Assembly: GCA_023678885.1 (NCBI GenBank)
Contig: CM042987.1
Span: 22,406,927-22,470,926, forward strand
Length of the DNA: 64,000 bases
Direction: 5' to 3'
Origin: Pogostemon cablin
Taxonomy: Eukaryota; Streptophyta; Magnoliopsida; Lamiales; Lamiaceae
Shown: piece by piece, positions 34,618-46,525 of the stretch
How positions within the stretch are numbered: position 1 is the stretch's first letter
Layout: each line of letters begins with the position of its first letter
Notes under the pieces: model-generated
The model's input: only the letters and a program-made list of their open reading frames with translations
What the model was told of the DNA's origin: nothing
The model's database searches: none
Translations under genes and position numbers: made by a program

Positions 34618-34888
34618 TGGCACCAGGTTTTATCTTTTTCCGTTTCTTCTCACCTCCATTCTCTTTTTCACTTTACATGTTGAGTGTTGTGTGGATGGTT
34701 GAGTATTTGTTTGAGATTCATGTGTGAGTGGTTTGTACTCGAGATTGATTGATGATGTTGAGGATAGATACATTTGTTGATGTTTGATCGTGTTAGTGAT
34801 GATGATGCTTCTTGATTAGGCATGTGCACTTGTTTTTTATGCATGTTGATTTTATTGATGATAGGCATGTACCATTATTACTTGTAAT
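34618..34888 (+). other. Start of the Athila-2 3' non-coding region
   Basis: Matches 15617-15890 of Athila-1 (TTCTTCTCACCTCCATTCTC; TGCATGTTGAT). No gene. Ends at GTAAT, the expected target duplication of copia-2. Confidence 0.6.
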
Positions 34889-36089
34889 TATTAGATTGTA
34901 TACTAAAAGTCTAGCTTTTTCTATGAACAATGTTTTAACAATTTATTTGAAATGAGAATCATGTGATCAAATGTTTTTCATAATTATTTATGAATTGTTG
35001 CAAAAGTCCATTTACTTTATACTATAGATAATGTGGTGTGTGGTGACACACAGAAGATCATATTATCGGCTCCTTATAAAGTATAAATAGATGTTCACAA
35101 CCGAGATGGACGAGGACTATCTATCAGTATAGTTGTAGTGTAATTTTGCATTAGTCTGTCTTGACTATAAAATTGCACTAGTGAACTTTGTGTGTATTGA
35201 ACAGGACCGCGTTGAGATCATTCAGTTTATAGTGATTGTATAATAGAACTTGATCTTTGTTATTATGGATGTTCGTACTCTTAATCCTTATACAATAATC
35301 TCGACACGTAAGCCAGTATTTATTTATGTGACTCATCAATGGGTGAGATTTAATTATTAAATCAATATGCTCGGTGAGTTGGGAGATGGTGCTATCTCTA
35401 TGGTGTGCTGTTGATTGTAGAAGGAATCTGTGTCCTAATGGAATTGGTTGATGATGTCCCCTTGAGGAGATTATAATGACTATCATGTAAACCATGCAGG
35501 TGGATTTAATCCGGCATGATAATAAGGTTGAGTGGTACTACTATCGGTATATATTTTAATTAATGGAGTTGTCAATACTTAATTAATTAATGGACATTGA
35601 ATCTTAAATACGGGAGATTAACAGGCTCATAATAAGAAGGAGCACATAACATAATTTGGGATTAGGGTGGCAGTGCAATAATAATTCTTTAGTGAACTAT
35701 TTTATTATTATTGGACTTAAGTATAAGTTTTGGGCTAAACTTGGATGCTTAAGCCCAATGGAAGGCCTAGCCTTAATTTCTCCTCCTGTTCCCTGTTGTA
35801 GCCTATAAATATCCAATCTTAGCAGTCCGGATACATATTAACACACGCCTAAACACGTGACAAAATAGTTTGACTGCAGATTGACTTCATCTTGGTGATC
35901 GTTGGCCACACAATGTCAAGACGTGGCTGAGGAATACAACAGAAGATCGGAAGGTCGTTTATTCTTGCTGTTCAACTTCTACGTCAAATCTGGTGAAAGG
36001 TAATTCAATTCTACTCTTATGCTTCCACTGTAGTAGAATTGCATGGAACCCTAACGATTCACGTTAACCAAAAGATATAAATGCCATCA
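34889..36089 (+). repeat. 5' LTR of copia-2
   Basis: 1201 bp, starting (TG mutated to TA) TATTAGATTGTATAC and ending GCCATCA. Equal in length to the solo LTR at 17224 and about 185 bp shorter than copia-1 LTRs. The AGTTATG module is absent, apparently deleted between about 35950 and 36000. Confidence 0.85.
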
Positions 36090-36090
36090 A

Positions 36091-36103
36091 TTGGTATCAG
36101 AGC
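36091..36103 (+). promoter_or_regulatory. Primer binding site (tRNA-iMet), copia-2
   Basis: TTGGTATCAGAGC, exact complement of the initiator tRNA-Met 3' end, one base past the LTR. Confidence 0.92.
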
Positions 36104-37959
36104 ATAGGTTCTATGGCTAAACGTGACACGTTAGGCTAGGGTTTGAATGGAATACGTGATATTAGGGTTTAGAGTTTGATTCTTGTTGAAAACCCTAATT
36201 GTACACCACACACACTTCACCTCATGATATCACGACGACGGCAACATGGTGACAGATGGCGCCTGGTGGTTGACGAAACTCGTGACAGGCCTTGCGGTTG
36301 AACGGACAGTGGGCTAGAAGGATGGCTGGTGAATGCTGGCATGTGGAACAAGCCTTATAGATGATCATTGGTGGCGCAGGCGTTTGGGCATGGCAGAGCA
36401 CGAGCGTTGCAGCGACTGGTGCTACTTAGCACCAGAAATGGCATGACCAAACAAATACTGGTCCCACGTCGGCCGGCGTTGGCAGAATGGGTGGTCACGG
36501 AGTACTTTACGAAGGATTTTGGGCGAGTCACATGTGATTCCAAGCGGGTCTACATAGAGTTCTGGGCGAGTCATTCCAGAGTTCCGAGCAAGTCGATCCT
36601 AATTTTCGAGCGAGTCTCCTTTGATTGCTGGGCTGGGACGAAGGCTGGATGGTGCAGATGCAGGGTTGCAGACGTGTGCTCCGAGGAATGATCGTAGCTG
36701 CTGATCAGCACGATCAACGGCACATTGTGCTTGCAACATGCATCATCGGCGGCAGTCTGTGGCGGCGACAGGATGTGAGTTCTGGCGCATTGGGACAGTG
36801 CGACTTAGTGGAGCTGTGATCGTGAGGGTGTTGTTGATGATGGGTTGTTGGCGATAACGAGGGGAGATATAGTGGCAACCGGCAGCCACTGTCGGCACGA
36901 CTGCCGATAGTGGACGACGTGAAAGGGAAGAGCATGCGGCAAGATGACATGGGGTTCTTCAAGGGAGCCGGCATGATTGGCTAGCACTACCGGAACGAGT
37001 CGTGCTGGAATGGATTCTGCTTATCTTGTTGTTGGATGAGAGCATGAACAGCGCGACATAAAACAGCCGCCATCACGACCACCGGTGGCAGGCAGCACGA
37101 GTTGATGGATCTAAGATTTCGGTGGTACCTGCTGATGGATTACTTAGCACGCAAGGCACTTGTTTAATTGCTTGGAGTGTTGATCAAGTCAACATATTTT
37201 TGGTTGCATGTGTTATTTGATTTACTGCTTTAAATAGTAGCATGCTAAGTTACGTATTATATATGGTATATTGTATGCATATAAAAGAACCCTCCTTTTA
37301 AATAACTAAGTGAGAGAGGGATTGGTTAATAAATCTCGTGGCCTCCATTGTTGATTTATTGTGTGATGGAAGTAAGCTTATGAGTCGGCTATAGTGCCTT
37401 CCTCCCTAACGGATGAGTTTTATTGTGGATCACAGGAATAAATTTCATGAAATAATTATTATTTGTAATGTGATGCACATAAACTTATGAGTCGACCATA
37501 GTGTCTTCCTCTCCAACGGATGAGTTTTATTTGCGGATCACTGGTACAAATTAATAATTGATGATTATATGAAATTATTTGAGTTCGTGTAGACTTCTCC
37601 AACTTTAAGGAACACAAGCTTGGGTAACGTACTTAGTATCAAATAATGGTATACACTTAGGTGCAATTAATACATATCCTCCCCAATGGAGTCATTGCTA
37701 TTAAATTGCATGGCTAAAGCTCAACCGACTATTAATCATTGAGTCATAAGGTTAATTATGATGTATGGAATTAATGGGTAAAACCTTCTTTTGCGAATGT
37801 TAGGGTTTGTATACGTCCACACTAACGTGGCATGCAAATTCATGATGCTTGAGATGTCGGTGAATTTATTTTATATTATTTATTGAGGGAATCAATATAA
37901 ATTTTAAATTCGAAGTGTTTGATCGTTTTATTTATTTACTTGATTCTCAGAATTTTCAA
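36104..37959 (+). other. Leader of copia-2
   Basis: About 1.85 kb without a gene. 36230-37110 is CpG-rich with scattered CGAGTC/GACTCG and ACGAGTCGTGC motifs. 37260-37570 has a repeated phrase around CTTCCTC(C/T)CCAACGGATGAGTTTTAT (three similar units, one in copia-1 at 27233). The rest is AT-rich up to the gag ATG at 37960. Confidence 0.65.
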
Positions 37960-38740
37960 ATGGCTTTCAATCCACTTGCTATGATAATTAAAGATAACAA
38001 ACTTACTGGTCCTAATTATATTGATTAGAAATGAAACCTGGATATTGTTCTTACTTCTGAGGAATATAACTTTGTGCTCAATATTCCATGTCCTGAAGCC
38101 CCTACAGCGGAGTCGACTGAAGTGGAGGTTGCTGCTCATGCGAGGTGGGTCAAGGATGATGAGATGACGCGGTGTTACATTTTGGCTTCTATGTCAAATG
38201 TGTTGCAACATCAGCATCATGCCATGGCGACTGCCTCGGCCATGATGCAAAATCTCCGGGAACTCTTCGGTCATCAAAGTAGGGCTGCTAGGCAAGAGGC
38301 CATGAATGCTTTAACGAATACTAGAATGGCTGAGGGCACTTCCGTAAGGGATCATGTCCTTAGAATAATGGGCCAACTTAATGAGTTGGAAGTCCTTGGA
38401 GCTGAAATTGATGGGAAAACCCAGGTCGATTTCATCCTCCAAAGTTTGCCTAGGAGTTTTGAGCAGTTTTGCTTGAACTACAACATGAACCGAAGGTTGT
38501 ATACATTAGCGAAACTTCTAACAGAACTCATGGCGGCGAAAGGGCTTATTCGTCAGCGTCCTCAAGTGCATGTTGCTGAAATGTCCTAAGCCAAAAGGCA
38601 ATAGGAAGAAGAAGCAGCAAGGAAAGCCAGCAGCTAACACGGGAGGTGGAGTACAAGGTGGTGTGGTCAAGAAGCCTAAAGGCAAGTGCTTCAAATGCAA
38701 GCAGACGGGACACTACAAGGCTGACTGCCCTCTTCTGTAG
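37960..38740 (+). pseudogene. Copia-2 Gag with zinc knuckle
   Basis: ATG at 37960 (MAFNPLAMIIKDNKLTGPNY), two early stops near 38027-38034, then an intact stretch with MTRCYILASMSNVLQHQH, LRELFGHQSR, DHVLRIMGQLNELE and SLPRSFEQFCLNYNMN (UBN2-type copia Gag). A frameshift near 38585 moves the frame to a basic linker and the zinc knuckle C-X2-C-X4-H-X4-C at 38687-38728, followed by TAG at 38738. The protein packages element RNA. Confidence 0.88.
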
Positions 38741-39395
38741 GTGAATATGCAAGGTATGTCTTATTTACTTATTTTTGAATCGTGTTTAGCGGCTGTATCT
38801 ATTGACACTTGGTGTGTAGATACGGGAGCCACTGATCATGTCTACAATTCTTTGCAGAGGTTCGAGCCAACCCGACAGCTAAGTGATGGAGAGATTGCCA
38901 TATTCATGGGTGATGCTACAAAAGTGGCAGCTGTTGTAGTGGGAGATTTTTATTTATCGTTTTATAGGAATAAAACTCTGATTTTGAGAGATTATCTTTG
39001 CATACCTTCTTTTAGAAAGAATTTAATTTCGGTGTCTAAATTATTTATCGATGGATATTCTGTTTCTTTTAATGACAATGTTATTATTAAGAAGAATGGA
39101 ATTATTATCTGTTGTGGTATGGTGGTTAATAATCTGTATACTCTAAATCCTATATCTCCTGCAATGCAACAAATGGAAATAAATAGTACATCTACTAATC
39201 ATAATAAGAGAAAAGAACCTTCAAAAATGAATCAAACATATCTTTGGCATCTAAGACTTGGTCATATTAACTTGAGCAGGATTCAAAAGTTGATAGAAGA
39301 TGGACCGTTAGGTTCATTGGTACTTCAAAATTATCCGACTTGCGAATCATGCTTGGAATGGAAAATGACTAAAAGGCCTTTTAAGGCGAAGGGGT
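38741..39395 (+). pseudogene. Copia-2 protease and integrase N-terminus
   Basis: Same frame as the zinc knuckle. Protease active site WCVDTGATDHV (38811-38843) and LISVSKLFIDGYSV. The pre-integrase domain follows with LWHLRLGHINLSRIQKL and CESCLEWKMTKRPFKAKG, the HHCC zinc region. Interrupted at 39396 by copy C, with GGGGT on both sides. Confidence 0.9.
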
Positions 39396-40637
39396 TGATG
39401 AGAGTGAAAATAAGCGTGTTTTAGTGTCCAATTTAACATATTTTTAATGGGAATTATTGTCATATATTAGTACAAGTATCTTATATTTGATATATTTGAG
39501 AAAAAGGTGCGTTCGAGATGTTTTACTGTGTTTTAGGTGGAAAAAGGATCAAAAGTTCAAAGTTGGAGAAAAGGTGCAACTTGTGTATGAATGTTCAAAA
39601 ACGAAAAAGTTATGATCGAAATGGTGATATCGCGCAAGCTGTTTCTACTCAGCACGACTGTTCCACTTTACATGACTTGTTATCTTCAAATGTTGGACTT
39701 TTGGTGAGATCTTTAAATAGATAGAAAGCAAGGAAAAGAGAATCTCTTGAGCGCAAGAATTATAAAAATCGGAGTTTGGACGAGGAAGTTATGCTCAAAA
39801 TCGTGAAGTCGCGCAGCTGCCAGCGAGAATTTCCAAAAATTTCCAAAAATTACCTATTTCTTGGAGCACAATTAATCTCCTTATAACATAATCCACCATG
39901 ATTCACTCATATCTTTTATTTCCTTATTTAATTATCTTCTCATACCTATATATATTTTACGTCATTATTTATGTGAGGGAACCGCAACACAATCATCCTA
40001 CACCCCACGAGGGGGATCACCCCCAACCATCATCCACATCCTTTCCTCCATCCATCCATCACTTTGAAGATTCGTCTATGGAATCAAAAGGAGAACCAAG
40101 AGGAGGATTCAAGACGGAGAAGGACGCGACGACGCCCACATCTAAAGTTTTATTCGTTTCCTAATTTATCTTGTATTTTCCAGACATATCGGTAAGATCT
40201 ATCCAATCCCTATGATTGTTCTTCACAATATCATGGGCTAGAACCATTTTGGTAGATCTAGGGTTTTGAAGGTTTTAAGAATTAATTAAACTCTCTTGTG
40301 TGTCCTCCGTACAACCCTACTTGTGGATTGATTTTACATATGATTGTGCTTTCTTAATCCGTATTCAAGGTCGTTTTGTACATCTTCAATTGATATACAA
40401 GGTCTGAATATATATCTTGGTTGTAGATTGAGTGCGTTCATCGCTGAACAGGATTCCATGTTATGAATCTAAGTGAGGGGACTCCGAAGCTTCATTAAAA
40501 CTAACATATATGAATGTTTATTAATTAAATTGAATTCGGGTTAGTAAGCATGATAAAGAGGGTAATTTTATAGTACCTATAAAGGGAGATCATATCTGGT
40601 CAGATTCCAGACGTGGAAAATAATTGATACTAATAGT
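39396..40637 (+). repeat. 5' LTR of copy C, first part
   Basis: TGATGAGAGTGAAAATAAGC start. Compared with the 3' LTR it lacks about 140 bp near 39595, removing most of one AGTTATG module; the second module is intact at about 39717-39822. Cut at ATAGT (40633-40637) by copy B. Confidence 0.85.
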
Positions 40638-42530
40638 TGATGAGTGTTTTCTTTGCACACAAAATTAATCCCCAAGTATTAATGATATCAGTTGCAGCTT
40701 AAGCAAGCGACCAAGTGAATTATTGAACCCAAAGGATGGCGTATTATCAATTTAATTATTTACTAAATTAATTAAGATAAATTGTGGAAATATAATTTGT
40801 GGAATTTAATTATAATCTACTAACCAATTACTTTTAATAAGAAATAAAATAAATAAGAAACTAGAAAAATATGAAAGTGCATCAAGTAGGAGAATAGGTA
40901 GATATAGAATAATCCAGTTTCACTCATTAATCTCCCTTTCGTGTATCAATGTCCGACTCTACCTTTTGGAATATAGACGCATCACTAAACCATGCAAATC
41001 TACTCTATAGACACAAGTAAATATCCGTGTAACATGTGTGAATAATCTTGGAGCAGGAGATATAATTTCACCCCCCTTTCTAGGTACTATCAGCATCAAT
41101 TATTTTCCTGGCCAATTGGTACTCTAACTTGATATGATCTCCCTTTATAGGTATTATAAAATTATCCTCTTTATCCTACTTACTAACCTGAATTCAATTC
41201 AATTAATAAGTATTCATATAAGATAGTTTTAATGAAGCTTCAGAGTCTTTTCACATAGAATCATAACATGGATTCTTGCTCAGCAGTGAACGCACTCAAT
41301 CAATAACCAATATATATATTCAGACTCTACATAACAGTTAATGATGCTTAAAACAACTCTGAGTATGAATTAAAAAAGCATTGTCTTATATAAAATAAAT
41401 CCACAAGTAGTGTTGTACGGAGTATATACACAAAAGTTTAATTAATTCATAAAAACCTTCAAAATCCTAGATCTACCAAAATGGTTCTAGCCCATGATGT
41501 TACGAAGAACAATCATGGGAGTTGAATAGATCTTACCCATATGTTTGGAAAATCACAAGATAAATTTGGAAACGAAATAAACCTAGATGTGGGCATCATC
41601 GCGTCATTCTCCGTCTTGAATCCTCCTCTTGGTTCTCCTCTTGATTCCACAGACTAATCTTCAAAGTAATGGATGGATGGAGGAAAGGATGTGGATGATG
41701 GTTGGGGAGTGATCCCCCTTGTGGGGTGTAGGATGATTGTGTTGTATTCTCTCCAATCTAATGAATAATGATGTGATCCACACCTCCTTTTATAATTGTA
41801 AGCTCTCTTTATGGACCTAGGATGGACTTTTTCTTTGAAAACACGAAAATACACATACTTGGGGTGTAAAAATACGGATTGGGCACTGTTCAGGCTTCTG
41901 GTTCGACCTATAAGGGTTCTGGTTCGACCACGACACAATGGTCGAACCACTCATGTCGTGGTAGAACCACATTGTGGCAGCTTGCACAGTCTCACCGTTT
42001 CGTGTATAACTTCCACACTCAAACTCTGATTTGAGTGATTCTTATGCTCACGCGATCCTCTCTTCCTTGGCTTTCTATCCATTTAAAGAACTCTCTAAAA
42101 CTTTAACATTTGTATGTATAACAAGTCATGCAAAGTGGTACAGCTATTCTGTTCGGCACAACTTGCGCGACGTCACAATTTTGATCCTAACTTTCTCGTT
42201 TGGAATCTGATTGAAGTGTTCCTTATGTTAAAACGACCCTCTCTTCTTTGGCTTCCAACCATGTATTAAATTTCCAATTCCGTTCTTCAAATGAACACAA
42301 AAAAATTACACAATTTAGACGTGCGTTTTTCAGCATTCATACCCAAGTTGCACCTTTTCTCCAACTTGGCACTTTTGATCCTTTTTCCACCTAAAACACA
42401 TAAAACACCTCAAGTGCACCTTTTTCTCAAATATTAATGAATATAAGACATTTTTACTAATATATAACAACAATTTTCATAAAAATATGTTAAATTGGAT
42501 ACTAAAACCCGCATATTTTCACTCTCAACA
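40638..42530 (-). repeat. 3' LTR of copy B
   Basis: 1893 bp; the minus strand runs TGTTGAGAGTG...AAACACTCATCA. Holds two AGTTATG modules (41975-42080 and 42162-42262), a short GGTTCGACC group (41898-41975) and a TATA box TATAAAAG (41787-41794). Confidence 0.88.
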
Positions 42531-42567
42531 ATACCCCAAACTTACACGTTGCTCGTCCCGAGGCAAC
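42531..42567 (-). promoter_or_regulatory. Pre-PPT hairpin and polypurine tract (copy B)
   Basis: Minus strand: GTTG-C-CTCG-GGA-CGAG-CAAC (42567-42548), then GTGTAAGTTTGGGGTAT up to the LTR. Fully paired stem with one bulged C. Confidence 0.7.
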
Positions 42568-43085
42568 AAAATAAAAATAAAGAGAGAGAGTAAGAAAATT
42601 AGTAGGAAAACAAGGACTATGACCAATACCCCCTTCAAAATACAATTGTCCTCAACTTAGGTCTTGTAACTCTCATTACATACAATAATCAATTCATAGC
42701 ATACAAGATAAGACAATCACCACCAATTCAAATGCTCCATTGATATGTTCTCACTGGAAGTATATATGATCACTCACACTCAAGTGTAAAAGATGTACTC
42801 TTATGGGTTATGGTGTTTACGCTCAGATTCAATTCAAGTGCTTGTGTAACCATAAGCTTGCCAAAAGTCTCAAACTCTCCACCACTAAAAGTACGATTTG
42901 ACAATAGGATCAAAAAGGACTTTTCTTTTGGATGTAATGTTGGCTCTTTGTTTAAGGTAGGAAATATATGGATAATTTTGATTCAAATAGTGGAGAACTA
43001 AAGCTGATTGATCACTTCAACTTTCATCCTCTCTTTCTTTTCAATGCAGACGATTCATTCCTTCTTCACCTTCAAGCACCACATT

Positions 43086-43131
43086 TTTTCCTTCTTCTTC
43101 TTCTTCTTCTTTATTCGTCTTTTTTTTTTCT
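43086..43131. repeat. CTT / T-run microsatellite
   Basis: TTTTTTCCTTC, then about seven CTT units, then TTTTTTTTTTCTCTC. The apparent phenylalanine/leucine-rich ORF over it is an artefact. Confidence 0.85.
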
Positions 43132-43136
43132 CTCGA

Positions 43137-43240
43137 GGTACCAGTTTTGGGCACTACCTCGCGCATCCTCCGTAGGGTACTAGATTTAAGCACTACCCTA
43201 GGGTGTTTGTTTCTATGGAGTACTAGATTTAAGCACTACT
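43137..43240 (-). repeat. Triple 22-bp GGTA...TACC repeat (copy B)
   Basis: Units at 43137-43158, 43176-43197 and 43219-43240, about 40 bp apart. Outer pairs are GGTA/TACC in the first two and AGTA/TACT in the third, so the ends stay complementary. Confidence 0.8.
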
Positions 43241-44427
43241 CCAAGAATTTCCTTAGATGTATTTTCAAGCTCAATCACCGTTTCAACACCAATTTCATTC
43301 CTTTCTAACTGTTATCAAACTCCATCAACACACTTTGAAAAGCCATTATTCTCCACTAGATAGGACAATCAAGGATCAAAACATTCAGATGCTCAAAGTG
43401 GATATTTCTCATAGGCTGCCAAATAATGAGGTTTTTAGGCTCAACGGGGCTAACTATGGATAAACATCATTTTGTAGGGAATTATTTGGCTAAGTGATTC
43501 ATAAATTTAAAGATAGCCTAAAATCATCTCTCATTATCTAACACACATGTAGTTTCAAGTAAGACAAGAGGCAAGTTCTAGAATACACGCACAAGAACGA
43601 TACTCACCAAAAAGAAATATCATGTGATTATGTAACATGATCAATGAGGCTCAAAATCTCACATGGGTTTTTAACAAGTAACAGAGCACTTTTCATGGTA
43701 AGTAATATCTCACAAGTACACATAGAACTTCATATCACAATATAAATCAAGTACATTTCCTTCATCAATTTCAAGAGCATACGAATTTTAAGCACAATTT
43801 AAAAATATAAGCTCATATGGATCACTAAAAATAAAAACTCAATCCTTCCACTCCTATGAATTAAATGCGCACATAAAAATTAGAATAAGGAAATGAGGGC
43901 ACCTAATTTTTCTTCAACGTATGCACGAGTTCCTCGAGTTATTCAACTGGATTAGGTCAAAGCCTCAATTTACTTATTTTAATCATCAAAGCTCAAGCAC
44001 ACCTTATCATCACAAATTCATCAATAATAAAATAAGAGAACTATAAGAAAGACTCAATTGACTATCTAATTGACTACACATACTAGACACACCAACACAA
44101 CACACTAAATATTAGGTAAGTTGCAAAAAATCAACATACCAACACCGATTAAAATATTAATATGCCGCAAAAAATTAACTGCCTAACAAACAAACAACCA
44201 ACAAAAGGAACAATTATACCCTTGGTGCTCATAAGATAAGGTAAGTACATCACACCCCCCCAAAAACTAAGTTTGAAAAGAGATGTAATTGCCGAAATGT
44301 GAGCACCTCAAATATAATAACTCCTCACTCACACGAAAGAAATAAAGCAAAAAAACGGAAGGGACAAGCCCCCAACAAGCGCTCATGTTTAACGTCGGAG
44401 AGTCACGATGGAATACTACTTTTTAGA

Positions 44428-46352
44428 CTACTGGATCAGATGGCGGTCTTCTCGCATCCTAACCTTCAAGTGCTTTTTTTCCCTCTTCTTGTCTACACTC
44501 AGCAACTCTCCTTTCTTGGTACTCACAAGTATATGATCCTTGGAAATTCCTTCCTTCCATTGCTATCTAGACTCCTCCTTGTCAATCTTTCACTTAAATT
44601 CAAAATCATCTGTCCCATTAAAATCAAGATTAAATAAGTTAGAAACCACATCTATGCTCTTGCAAGATTGAGTCTCCATGGGCATCTTCATTGCTTGATC
44701 AAGAGAGAAAACCACATCTTCATTATCCATTTGTTGTCTAAGCTTCTCGGCTCTCAACCTCTTTGCTCTTTCCTATTTCTTTTCCACTATAAGCTCAGTA
44801 TTCTGACCTTGGGATGGCACTGGAGCAACATCAACAACAAGTAAGGCATTCTGCATAAAAAATGGTGCCGCACGAGATGGTTCGACCACGGTTCGACCAT
44901 GAGTGCTGGTCGAACTAGGTGTGTAGTGGTCGAACCGGGCTTCAGAAAGTATGGCATCTTCCGGACAGGTCGATTCGACCATGGTTTGACCAATAGGGTT
45001 GGTCGAACCAGAATGATCTTGGTCGAACCCGACTTCAGAGAAAACAGAGGGTCACGGACAGTCTGGTTCGACCACAATTCGACCACCAAGGTTGGTCGAA
45101 CTAGTGTGGTGTTGGTCAAACCCGACATCAGGATGCTCTGGAGGTTGCCCAGATGCTTGGTTCAACCTCGGTGGTGTGGTTTGACCTCCTGGCTTGGTCG
45201 AACCTTGGTCGAATCGAGCTCCTGGAATATCAAAATTCATTTACAGCATCATCGGTCCCTCATACTGCATTCTAGACCTTAACATGATGGCTTTGTATTC
45301 TTTTGGGTTCGTTATACCTTGAGACGGGAACATTCCTTTCTCCAACGTTTATGTCAATTGATTCATGTTCCCGTTCATCGGCCCCATCATCAAAGTAAGG
45401 TCCTTCAACTGCTTAGATAAATCTGTATGCTTAGCATTCATAGTAGCCTTGATGCGGTCAACCCTTGCATCATTCCTTGCCATGTATTGATTGAAGGTAT
45501 CTTCAACACTCTTCACTTCTTGCTGCTAGATACTCGGCCCCCTTTGTCTCAAATCTGTAATCTGCTTTTGCTGGGATTCTAGTAGCATGTTGATGTTAGC
45601 TAAACTAGAGATGATCTCATCATCCCTATTCGGCTTTACTACTTGATGTTCAATCTGAGCCACCTTACCCACTACATAAGTTCCTCTAACGCTCTCTGTA
45701 AGCCAGTCACGTGAATTCATAGAGATGTTTTCAAACAACTTTTCTGCTTCAAGTGCTGTCTTAAATAACAACGCTCCTCCTGATGATGCATCAATAAGAA
45801 TACACGACTCACAATCTAATCCATAGTAGAAGATGCTTATGTACTGAGCTTTAGACATTCCATGTTGTGGGCACCTCCTGAGCATATCTTTAAATCTATC
45901 CCATGCCTCATAAAATTTCTCACCCTGATTCCTAACAAATTGAGTGATCTCTTGCCTCATTCTTAAGATTCTTGAGGGTGGCATGTATCTCTCAAAGAAC
46001 TTCTGCTGCAGTTGGTCCCATGTAGTGCAATCAGTGGCATCAAGAGCCTCATACCAAGCTCCTGCCTTATCTATCAAAGAGAACTTGAATAGGGCGATCC
46101 GCCTAGTATTATCATTAGCTCCAGTACCCTTTTGAGTGTTTGCATAACCAATGAATTTTTTGAGATGCTGATATGGATCTTCAAAACAATCTCCAGAAAA
46201 GGGATTCTTCTCTACCATGTTGATAAGAGCGGGATGTATCTCAAAATCATCATCTTCCCCCTTGCTCCTATCAACCCCATGTTGTAAATCCCGTTGTAAG
46301 TGAAAATTTCACGTATGACAACATTATCCGGATTTTACCTTGCTCAGGTCAT
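44428..46352 (-). pseudogene. Gag fusion protein of copy B
   Basis: The ATG at 46352-46350 is followed at once by stops, and a frameshift sits near 46258. From 46218 one frame runs to TAG 44430-44428 with a few stops (for example 45526-45528). Gag core: MVEKNPFSGDCFEDPYQHL, LFKFSLIDKAGAWYEAL, RYMPPSRILRM, FKDMLRRCPQHGMS. Then MLRSRMQYEGP, a linker of about four 30-33 residue repeats (GFDQ, STN, GRT, VEP) and the tail DNEDVVFSLDQAMKMPMETQ...KVRMRED. Linker length and frame are kept although the DNA array varies, which hints that translation mattered while the element was active. Confidence 0.82.
44878..45215 (-). repeat. GGTTCGACC/GGTCGAACC array in the gag linker (copy B)
   Basis: About 14 copies in a regular pattern of roughly 95-100 bp per higher-order unit (motif, complement, motif). 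Decayed sites show TTTGACC and TTCAACC, i.e. CpG loss. Confidence 0.85.
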
Positions 46353-46501
46353 GTTTAGCTCTGTGTGTTACTTCTTCCTTTCTTTCCTCTCCTTTTCCTA
46401 GTGTACAAGTACCTCAGAAAAATTCAAGGTTAGATAGAAATAAATAATCACAAATAAAAGTCTTAATCAAACTAGAAATAATAAAATCAATAACAAAGCC
46501 A

Positions 46502-46519
46502 TCCCCAGCAATAGCGCCA
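46502..46519 (-). promoter_or_regulatory. Primer binding site (tRNA-Asp type), copy B
   Basis: Minus strand TGGCGCTATTGCTGGGGA, two or three changes from the tRNA-Asp complement, six bases inside the LTR. Confidence 0.8.
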
Positions 46520-46525
46520 AGAACT

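Larger units (their letters stand above)
19745..34888 (+). mobile_element. Athila-2: Ty3/gypsy host element of the region
   Basis: Continuous Athila sequence is recovered from 19745-24282, 32273-32587 and 33975-34888 after removing copia-1 and a solo copia LTR. It reads RT, RNase H, INT, spacer, env-position ORF, 3' region. Its left part is cut by the Athila-1 LTR end at 19744, its right part by copia-2 at 34889. It is one of the older layers of the nest. Confidence 0.8.
42568..44427 (-). other. 3' non-coding region of copy B
   Basis: No gene. Contains a CTT/T-run microsatellite, the triple 22-bp repeat, the TTGATTTTTTGC block (44110-44190) and the G-tract near 44252. The hairpin upstream of the G-tract has collapsed to one arm (CTAAGTTTG at 44267-44275) through a small deletion. 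Confidence 0.7.

Noticed and set aside
36368..36974. ORFs of 60-107 residues in the copia-2 leader
   Set aside because: They lie between primer site and gag, in CpG-rich DNA, on both strands, with no recognisable domain.
43081..43140. Leu/Phe-rich peptide ORF (42968-43183)
   Set aside because: Generated by a CTT/T microsatellite in the copy B 3' non-coding region.
44299..44637. Plus-strand ORF of 112 residues
   Set aside because: Antisense of the copy B Gag tail and 3' region; a similar antisense ORF exists at 50415-50784 for copy C.
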